Source: Fusobacteriaceae bacterium (GTDB taxonomy: Bacteria > Fusobacteriota > Fusobacteriia > Fusobacteriales > Fusobacteriaceae). From it: DNA of 49,062 nucleotides. The stretch is from the NCBI GenBank assembly GCA_031289425.1, contig JAITPM010000107.1:1-49062 (forward strand), read 5' to 3'. Below are positions 1-10,400 of this stretch, piece by piece. Under the pieces are notes generated by a model. The model worked only from the letters and a program-made list of their open reading frames with translations. It was not told the DNA's origin and searched no databases. The position numbers were made by a program, and so were the translations under genes. Each line of letters opens with the position of its first letter. Positions within the stretch are counted from its first letter, which is position 1.

Positions 1-910
1 CATATTTTTTATTAAATTTCATTTCTAAAGATTTAACATTTTCTCCGTTGACATTTTCTGTTATGGTCAATACATATTTTCTGTCTCTTATGAATTTTTC
101 TAATTCTTTTCCTTCAAATTCTCCATAACCATTCTTTTTTTCCTCTAGTCTTTCTCTTTCTATCATTTCTGGAAGACCAGGAACAAAATGGGGGTATATA
201 GAATTTTTACCTGTTTCCAATCCATTAGTAGTATAATAATAATATTTCCAATAATATTGGGGTTTCAAAGGCATAGTATTTATTTTTACTATTTTTCCAT
301 CAATTCCAAATGAATATTCCCAATTATTTATATAATATAATATTTTTTCATTGCTTAATGTAAGTATTAATTTATCTTTAGTAGGATGAGCTGTAAATAT
401 AGGCGAATCTGCAACATCAGACCTACCTATGTTTTTTGGAGTTTCTAAATGATCGTAGTCAATAGATCTAATCAAACCATTTCTACCCCGAACGATTAAT
501 CTATCAATTGTATCAATTTCATCTTTATACTTATTTTTAATAGCAGCTTTTATTCTATATGAATAAGATCTATTATTTTTATTTGAATAAATTAATTCGG
601 CATAAAACTCTTGATTCTTATAATCAGTGACCAAATGTTCATAAGTAATATTTTTTAAAACTATTTTATTGAGCCTATTAGAAGATAAAATTTTAGAAGC
701 TTCCTCTTTTATATTTTCCAAACTAATTTCTTTAGTATTTCCCTCATATTTAAAATCTAAATTTACCTTTTTATCATCGCTTGTATTTTTAAAGGAAATT
801 TCTTTTCCAATTTTATCATGTTTATATACGTATTTTTCTTCATTAATAAAGATAGAATTTGTACAAGAAATGCATAGTATTCCTATAAAAAATATACTTA
901 TTTTTTTCAT
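1..910 (-). CDS. Hypothetical lipoprotein, 3' end outside window
   Basis: The frame is open from an ATG at 910 to the window edge, 303 codons, so the C-terminus is missing. A GGAGG lies 10 bases upstream of the ATG (921-925). The N-terminus reads MKKISIFFIGILCISC: a short lysine start, a hydrophobic stretch and a lipobox-like end (CIS before Cys16), so the protein is probably lipid-anchored in the cell envelope. The rest is polar and rich in Lys, Glu, Tyr and Asn; I recognise no family. It is the first intact gene downstream of the giant exoprotein on the same strand, separated from it by a transposase remnant. It could be an accessory or immunity protein of that system or simply unrelated. 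The lipoprotein call is fairly sure; function is unknown. Confidence 0.75.
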   Translation of the reverse strand, partial: MKKISIFFIGILCISCTNSIFINEEKYVYKHDKIGKEISFKNTSDDKKVNLDFKYEGNTKEISLENIKEEASKILSSNRLNKIVLKNITYEHLVTDYKNQEFYAELIYSNKNNRSYSYRIKAAIKNKYKDEIDTIDRLIVRGRNGLIRSIDYDHLETPKNIGRSDVADSPIFTAHPTKDKLILTLSNEKILYYINNWEYSFGIDGKIVKINTMPLKPQYYWKYYYYTTNGLETGKNSIYPHFVPGLPEMIERERLEEKKNGYGEFEGKELEKFIRDRKYVLTITENVNGENVKSLEMKFNKKY

Positions 911-1089
911 ATTGTATTTACCTCCATATTTTATAATAGTCTCTCGGAATCTCCAACGCCGATATTTTGGGACTCCTTTTTTATTTTTATAAAATTTCCT
1001 CCACTTTTTGTGAAAAAACACTTGACAAATAGGAATATTTTTGCGGCGCAGCCTAAGTAATTGTACTTTATTTTTTCGGAGGATTTTTT

Positions 1090-1420
1090 ATGTTGCCTGT
1101 TAATTCTGATGGTCATCCCGGCTATCAAAAATTTCTTAAAAAACAAATTTTCAATATTTTTCCTATCCCTTCTAACATACCTGATAAATTTACTCTTATT
1201 TTGTTGCAATTCTACAACTTAGATTTATCTGATACTGATATTATTATGCAAAAGTGTTATTCTAAATTTGGACTCAATCCACGACTACCTGTTTATGTTC
1301 CGTTCTTATCTGCTCTCGATTAAACTTCATTTTCATTCTATTGATAAATGAGTTGATGTGTTGTGGTCAAGTTTTTTTGTAACACAGTTTGGGTTACTTT
1401 TTTAAAAAAGATTTCGAGAA
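1090..1420 (+). pseudogene. Remnant of a transposase N-terminus, frameshifted
   Basis: A 77-codon frame starts at ATG 1090 behind a good ribosome site (CGGAGG, 1077-1082) and ends at a TAA at 1321. Its end reads GLNPRLPVYV. Shifting one base at about 1294 continues with MFRSYLLSIKLHFHSIDK, then a TGA at 1349 where the family has Trp, then VDVLW. Together these match the N-terminal pattern PR.P...FRSL.L......SI.KWV..L that I know from a DDE transposase family in clostridia and fusobacteria. So there is one frameshift, one nonsense codon, and loss of the whole catalytic part. The remnant stops against the 3' end of the exoprotein gene. I see no terminal inverted repeat pair. The family assignment is from memory of the motif, not from a search. 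Confidence 0.6.
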
Positions 1421-1424
1421 GCTA

Positions 1425-4400
1425 TTATATTTTAATGATCATGTCCTTGGATTTTCCTAGAGTCCTATTTATTTGTAGTTTTTTTAATAATTTACTTGTG
1501 GTTGATTCTTGAGTCCAATATGCAAGCCTTTCGCCATATGATGCAAAATAGAAAATATCCTTATCTGAACCAAAATATTTATTGTTTGTAACGGTATTAG
1601 TTGGGACACTCTTATCCAACATAATTCTATCAATATCTATACTATTTCCTATTGTTATTCCATTAAATTTTGGTAATAGCAGATCAGCCATATAATGACC
1701 TGGGCCCACCTCATGAAAAATTTGTGATAATAGGACTAATCTATCATAGAATGTATTATTACCAATATTTTGTATATATTTATTAGATACACCTTTTGGA
1801 TCATTCAATAATTCCTTTAATTCTTTTATTGGAAGAAAACCAAGTTCTTTGCTCATATCAGTAAGTGTTACAGTAGCATTATTGCCTGCTCTTCTATATA
1901 TTGCTCCCGCAGACATTGTAGCTGAAAAGTTTACACCTATACCATTTTCCTTTGCTAACAAAGCATCATTTAATTCCTTTATATTCGTTCCTTCAACATA
2001 TTTATTAATATTCGTAATTATAGTTGTTTCTATATTTTTTACTAACTGTTTCATAAAATCTTGTTTTTGTGCATTTGGTAATTCTCTAAAAAGGTTATTA
2101 TCAAGTAAAAAATCTTTAATTGTAATCTTAACGGATTCACCCTCTTTAATCTTAACTTCGAATTCAGTTTTGATTAAATTCCCTATTACATCGTCTTCAG
2201 CTTTTTTTATTACCTTTTTCAATTCATTAGATACAGTAATATTTATATTAATAAATTGCGACATTTTTTCATTTGCATCCCCATAAACAGCAACATTATC
2301 ATAGTTCCATATAGCATTGTAAAACTCTGTCCTTTGCTTATTGTCAGTAAGAGTATTCAAAAGTTCCGATACACCCTTTGCTTTTATTAAATCAACTATG
2401 CCTTGATCACCAACTATTTTTAGCAGAGCCTCATCAAATTTTCCTTCTTTAAGTAATTTATTTAAGTCATTCTTCAATGTTTCATAATTTTTTACATGCT
2501 TTGTTGAAATAAAATCTATAAGGTCTGTTATAACCGGATTTTTAGCTGCATCTGCCTCTTCTTTTGCTATTTTTTTTGCTTCTTCTTTTTCTACTTTCTT
2601 TGCAGCTTTTTTATCTGCTTTTATTTTCTCTTTTTCTTCTTTACTTAGTTTAATAGAATAAAATTCGACAGAATCATTCTCTTCTTCATCTTTCATTTTT
2701 TCCCTTAATGTTTTTAATATTTCTATAATCGAATCTTTGGCTTTTGAAATTTCACTTTTTGAGATTTCCCTTCCGGCTTCGGTCAACCAATATTCAGTAC
2801 CTAAGTTAATACTTATAGTCTCTATCTTTGTTCCAGCCCAATCTTCGATCATCTTAGAGACATCAGTATTTACTCCATCAATATCAAAATTAGTTTGTAC
2901 TCCTGAGCCTATTGTTGCCAATATATTTCTTGATAGGTTTTGATATCCAATTTGAAATATGCTGCCAATAGTCTTTCCGATTTTAGCATCTATTATATTA
3001 CCATTTGTATCTGTTTTTGTATAAAACACATTAGGGTTTATGGTAATATTCGCTCCAAAATTATAGCTCTTATTTACATCCACTAAATTTCTATAGACAT
3101 AACTTCCGGCATTTAAAATAAAATTCCCATCTATTAGTGAGCCTATTTGTGTCAATTTTTGCCCTGCATCAAATGCACCGGCACCTGCTCTAAATGTTGT
3201 AGGATCTACTGTTATCTTGTTTTCTATTTTTCCTACATTAAATCCCCCGCCGAGTGAATTGATATAAGATCCTTTTGCTTCCGCTAAATTCCCGGTTCCA
3301 TCCTTCACAATATGTTTTCCTATCCCTATTCCTACATTAAATGAATATCCACTTGATCCGCCTTTATATGTATCTTGTAGCGATTCTATAATAGTATTTC
3401 CTCCTATAGTTCCACTTATACTACCCGTGGAAATTATTCCTCCCCTTATTGTAAAATCTCCACCCACATCATAATAAGTGTTTCCACCTACATTCACACT
3501 GGAATTATTCCGATTTGTACCATTTCCCCAGTTATTATTACTATTATATCCTAGATTTACAGTCTTATTATTATCTGCAAGTGGCGTAATCATACCCTTA
3601 TTATTCATCATGCCCTTTGATATACCAATACTAAATCCACTAGATTTTCCATTTTCTGTAAATGTGCTTCTTCCTGCTTCTATCAATATATCATTTTTTA
3701 TTTTATAATCTAGATTCCCACCTACATCAATATTGCTACCTCTTAAATGTAGATTATCTCCGTTTAGTATCAGATTTCCTCCTACATCTAGGCTGCTTCC
3801 TACAGAATACGAACCATTACTTGCATATTTACTTTTACTACTACTAAAATTAAGAGATATACTTGCTGAGAATGGATTCATCGTAGACATAAGTGAATTA
3901 AATGAAGAAATTCCACCCATTACGCTTTGACCCATTGCCCCTGCTGCACTTATATATCCTATTCCATTAGCGCTTCCTAATGCCTTTGCACTGGTTACTA
4001 GGCTTGTAGCACTTGAAACTACAGGTATACCTATAGTCACGCCTATTCCTGCGTAGCTACTCTTTGATTCTTGTTTTATACTTACTGTCGATTGTCTATC
4101 CAATATGTTTATTTCTTTGGCTGTGATTGATGCGTCTTTTTCTACCTTTATATCTGTAGATATTTGATTATAATTTCCATTTTCGCTCACTACGACATAA
4201 TTTCCACCTGCATAGATTTTGCTCTTTATCACCTCTAGCCTTGTTTCCTCATATTTACTACTACTTTTACCGTATCCTACTCCGGCTGATACTCCTCCCG
4301 CTCCGACTGAGAAGCTTGTAGACCATCCTTTCTTTTTATGCACTTCTAAATAATAGCTGCTTGCCATACCGGGAAGTATATCTACTCCGTTTTTACCTCT

Positions 4401-7400
4401 TAGGTATACATTCCCATTTGAATATATATCTGCTCCTTCTATTCTCAAACGATCATTTGAATCCATTGTAAATCCAGTATTTCCATAGAAATTTGTCAGG
4501 TTATAATTTTCTGATGTGGATTGCTTTTTGTCTGAACTTGAACCTCCAAATACACTACTAATTCCCGTTGAGTGTTTTTCTTTCTTGTAATAATTATATA
4601 AATTATCTTTTGTGCCCTCTGTATAAATGTTTCCATTGGATTTTGCTATTATGCTTCCATTGGCATACATATCTGTTCCCTGTAAGAATATCCCTTTATT
4701 TTTTAATTCTCTTTCTTTTTCATCTGCTTTTGTCAATCCGTAATTTATCAAAATATGTCCACCTGCACTGATAGTTGTGCCGTTTGCATATTTATTATCT
4801 ATTTCCCATACTTCTTTTACTTTTTTTCTATTATACCAATGTCCTGTTTTATATTCTTCTTTATCGTATCGATATTCCGTATCATTCACTGCCAAACTGT
4901 TTAGATATCTATCTGCATATAGTATAACATTTTCTGATGCTGTTATCTCACTATTTATTAGATTTATATCTCTTCCTGCTGATAGTTGGGTATTTCCACC
5001 GGCTCCTATTTGACCGGATATATTATATGAGCCTGATACTTTGTCCCAAGTTTTGTTCTTATTAAATACAGAAGATGCGGCTACATATACATTACTTCCA
5101 CTATAATTGACACTTATTGATTTATCATTTATATCATTCTTGGCTTCTAATAATGTCCCTCCAATTCCTGCTATTAATCCACCAGTATTATTTATGTTAT
5201 TAGCTTCTAATATCACTGCACCATCAGATTTTATGGATCCTATATTATTTATTCCTTCTCCTTTTAAATCTACTACTGTATAGGCTTCCATAACATTAAA
5301 TGTATAGTATCCTTCTGTTTCACCGCCACCGTTCTCTCCGCCACCGCCAGAACTTCCTCTTACATATTTAACTACTATTTCTACTTTCTTTCCTTCTGCT
5401 TTCTTTTTATCATATAGCTCCTGTATTTTATCCGGTATTATTATCTTTTTACCATTATAATCAATTGTTGGTTTTGGTGCTGCAACTTCTGTTGATTTCT
5501 TACTTTTTGACATGAATCCATACTCTGATAAAAGTTCACTAAGTGATCTATTATATTCTGCTACACTTTCATTAACGTATGCACTTCCTACTGATTTTGT
5601 CTCATCATGTTGAAATATAATAATACCATCTTTTACTGTACTTTGATTTATTATATCTCCATTTGTAGATGATATATACGTAGCATTTTTTCCCTTGATT
5701 GTCGCTCCTATATTTATTAATCCGCCATTGGCCTCTATTGCTATTGTAGCTCCCAATATGTTTCCATTCCCATATGTGCCTGTTCTTTCATTTCTTACTT
5801 GCCCTAATGTATGGATATATGTCTCCCCAACATCAGCCAATCCTATATTGCCTCTGTTTTCTATATTTTTTGCTTCTATTTGAGTATTCTTTTTTCCTGC
5901 TATTAAACCGTAATTTCCACCTGTTACTACTCTATTATCTTTTATTGTACCGTCAGCCCTTACTATTTCTCCGCCTACGTTATAAAATCCATTTATTAAA
6001 TTCCCTGATATCTTTATTATTACATCATTATTTCCTGTTATTTGACTTCCATTTCCAACTGTTACGTTATTCCCATTTCTTGTTGCCGTTGTTATATTAT
6101 ATAGATTATTTCCCAATATTATTACATCATTGTTTGCCGTTATTTTACTTCCATTTTGATTATATATATCTCCACCATTTAGAACTATATCTTTACTTGA
6201 AGTTATTAGATTATTATTTACAATTTTTGATTTGGCATTTAATGATACTATGATTCCGGATGTTACAATAGAGTTATTCTCTATTGTATTGGCTTCTATA
6301 TATAGTCCTTCTCTTCCATTTAGTGTATAGTTAATACTTAGTCCTACATTGGTATTTAAGCTAAGTGTCTTTGCATCTATAGTCCCATTTATTAATAATC
6401 CATTTCGTCCTGTTAATTCTACATGTCCGGCTCTATATGTGTTATTGTTTACATATACTTTATTTCCTGTCAAAGATGTTGCTACTTTTCCTTCTATTCT
6501 GGCATCCAGTACCAAGTCTCCGCCAGTTTCGACTATTACTGCACCCTCAGCCTTTATACTTCCGCCATCATTTAATAATGTACCACCGGCATTTATCTCT
6601 ATCCCGGATTCTTTGCCCTTACTAGAAATTATCCCGTAATTATTATTTAGATTACCACTATTTTTTATCCCGATATAACTATTTGAATATATCTTACCAT
6701 AAACATTAGATAGATTTGTTATTTGCTCTATCGCTTCTGATTGTATATATCCATAATCATTATTAAAATTTTGTACCAATGCTTTGAGACTTCCTAAACT
6801 TTCAATCTTCCCATAAGCATTAGTTACACTCATACCATTTATATCTAGTATCCCAGCTTTCACATATCCATTATTATTGTTTAAATTTCCATTTAATGTG
6901 AATTCATTAGCTATTATTTCACCCTTCACATTCCCTGTTATATTACCCACTATATTCAAATTATTAGTAGTAATATATCCACTGTTATTTATAATATTTC
7001 CTGATTTTATGTTTATATCTTGACCAAGTATATTCCCTGAATTATTGCTTATTTTCGTTCCAATAATTTCAACATTGGCAGATTCTATTCTAACTCCATC
7101 ATTATTTACATTTCCTGTTAGTGTCGCATTATTCCCTGCTATTAATATACCTTTTGCATTATTTATAGTACTACCGGCTATTGTTACATCATTCCCTCTT
7201 ATTTCTCCGTTATTACCATAGAGATTTCCTTTTATATTGACATTGGCGCCTATTAATATGCCTGATTCATTAGTCGTATTTGATTTTATATCTATATCTC
7301 CCAGACCTCTTATCACCCCAAGTGTGTTGTCCAAGCTTTGTCCGACTATTGCTATTCCACCGTATACGATGTTCTCCAGTTCTTCTTCGCCCTCTCCATC

Positions 7401-10400
7401 ATCCTCACCTGATGAGTCGTCGTCAGACTCTTCACTAACCTCATTAGATGCTACGTCACCATCATTAACTGATGCAACCAAGGCTTCCTTTGTAAGTCCA
7501 TCCGATAAGATATATCCTTCTTTATTATCAATATTTTGTACATTCATATCTATCTTTCCATTTGTATGGATATATCCTTTATTATTATTTAGATTATCTC
7601 CATTTGCGGTTATTTGGCCGAATGAATATATTTCTCCACTTATATTTTCTGTGTTTTTACTATTTAAACTCAAATTTTTATTCGTTATTATTAAGCCTTC
7701 ATTGTTTATTAATTTATTTCCGCCTAGTTGCTCTAATTGTCCTCTTATTTCTCCTCTAGTACTATCCAATATATTGCTTGTATTTAGTACCAATTCTCCA
7801 TTTGTAAGGATAAGTCCATCTTGATTATAGATATTTTTACTCTCTATATCTATATTATTCTCTGCAATTAAAAGTCCCATTTTGTTATTAAATGTGTCTG
7901 CCAAATCTGCATTAAAACTAAAAGATTGTATCAATCCCTCTTCGTTACTGAAATTGTCTCCGGATATAACTACATTATCTCCAATTATTGTACCTCTGTT
8001 TCCTGTTGTATCCTTAACTACAACGTTTATATCTCCCAAAGATTTTATTTTACCATCTGTGTTATCTAAAGTATTTCCAGCTATATTTATACCTTCATAT
8101 ATAACTTTTTCGTCGTCGTCTGGTTCTTTTGTATTTTCATCAACTGCTATTTCAGTGTTTTCTTCATTCTCTTCTTCGAGATTAACGTCTTCCTTTGATA
8201 TTCCATTTGCCAATATATACCCTGTGTTATTTATTATTTCTCCCACATTAGCATCAATTCCACCATACGTATGGATATAACCCCCTGTATTATCCAATCT
8301 ATCTCCATCAAAAGATAATCTCTTATCTGAATGGATTTCTCCCTTTATATTTGACACATTCTTTGTAGTTATTTCCAATGATTCTGTCGAAACCAATATT
8401 CCTTCATCATTTATAAAGTTTGTCCCGGATAATTTTTCCAATCTACCTATTATCTTTCCTTTAGTATTATCCAAATCTTCTGTATCCAATACTAATTTAC
8501 CATACGTTAATAAACTTCCATTTGTATTTATAAGTAACCCTGTTTTTATATCTAGTGACTTTACTCCTAATAATTCTCCCTTTGTATTATCTATACTATC
8601 TGCAAGGTCTAATGATAAATCTCCTAAAGTCTTTATCTTTCCATCTGTGTTATCCAAAGTTTTTCCTGCTATTTTTATTCCTTCATATATTACTTCTTCT
8701 CTATTTTCTTCTGTATCTACATTTTCTACTTCTATATTTTCTAATTCTACAACTTCGATATCTTCATTACCTTCTACCTCATCAAACACTTCTTCCTTAG
8801 TCAATCCATTAGCCAATATATAACCAGATTTATTGATTATATCATCTACAGTTAGCTCTATCCCGCCTTCTGTATGAATATATCCCTCTGTATTATCCAA
8901 GGTATTTCCAGCTATATCTATTCTTTTCTCAGCATAGATTTCTCCACTTATATTACTTATAGCGAGCGTTTCAATATTTAGAGCTTCATTTGTAAAAATA
9001 GCTCCTTCGTCATTTATAAGTATACTGCCACCAAGATTTTCCAATTCCCCTATTATTTGTCCCTTTGTATTATCCAATACATCAGTATTCAATACCAACT
9101 TACCATCTGTTAATATTTCTCCCTCTATATTTTCCAATCTATCTGTCTTTATATCTATCTCATCTTTTGATATCAATAACCCTTTATTATTTATAAATAT
9201 CATATCCAATTTCGTAACAAAACTAGAAGAATCAATCACTCCTTCCTCATTATCAAATATTTCTCCAACCACATTGATATATATTCCTGCCAAAATTCCC
9301 TTTTTATTTATAGTATTATCTACTTCAATATTAATATTACCCGCAGTTGTTATAATTCCTTCTGTATTATCCAAAATATCTGAATCAAAATCCAACCCGC
9401 CTTCTGCATAAATTTCACCTTTAATATTATATATATTTTTAGTAACTAATTTTAATACTTCACTAGTTATTATGCTTCCTTCCTCATTTATAACTGTAGT
9501 ACCCGATAGTTTTTCCAATTTACCATAGATAAAACCTCTCGTGTTATCCAAAATATCTGTATCTATTATCATTTTATCGCTTGATATTATTTCACCATCT
9601 ATATTAGCCAGAGCATTTGTAACTATTTCCAATCTTCCATCTGTATATATGCTTCCTTCCAAGTTTTCAAGCTTTTCTGATAATATTTTTATATTATTAG
9701 CAACCATGTTTCCATTTTGGTTTTTTAATGTATTACTGGAAATATTCATATCCTTTTCTGCGATTATGTCTCCGTTTATGTTTTTAAAATCTTTAGATTT
9801 TATATTTATATTATTTCTTGCTATCAGACCTTCAGTATTTTTTATTTCATCTATTGCAAAATTAATATTTTTATTACTAACTATATTCCCAGTGTTATGC
9901 AAAATTTTTCCACTATTTGAAATATCATTTTCTATATAAATATTACCACTGTTATATATTTCGTTTATACTAAGATAGATAGACTCGCTTTGCACGATAT
10001 TACTATTATCTAAAGAATTTCCGGTAATTTCAAGGTTTAATCCATAGATTTCACCAGAATTCTTGATATCCCCACCTGATATCTTTAGATTTTCATCATT
10101 ATATATTTTCCCGATATTTTCCAATCTATTTCCATTTAATTTTGCTATTCCAAAAGATTGAATTTCTCCGGTATTTATGATTTTATTTCCCGAAACTTCC
10201 AAAGATTCTATTCCCTTTTTAGCTTCATTCAAATATCCGGTCACAAGTGTTGCGCTTAATTCCACCACATCCCCGCTAAATATTCCTTTCTCTCCGGCAA
10301 ACACTTGGTTTTCTACCTTTATATTTTTTGGTGTCTTATACACTACTTTCTTAGTGCTTTGAACCTTCCCCTTTGTAGCTATTTGCCCGTTCCCAGTTAT

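Noticed and set aside
1015-1060. Promoter for the transposase from TTGACA at about 1022
   Set aside because: There is no -10 box at a suitable distance, so I did not call it.
931-1209. 92-codon minus-strand frame between the exoprotein and the lipoprotein gene
   Set aside because: It is antisense to the transposase remnant and has no ribosome site or signal of a real protein, so I did not take it as an immunity gene.
1695-1715. Standard HEXXH zinc-protease site
   Set aside because: The motif is HEVGPGH, with the second His two positions too far. I report it as unusual, not as a known protease.
7230-9700. Repeats resembling a CRISPR array
   Set aside because: They are imperfect, in frame, of codon length and inside one open frame: protein repeats, not a CRISPR.
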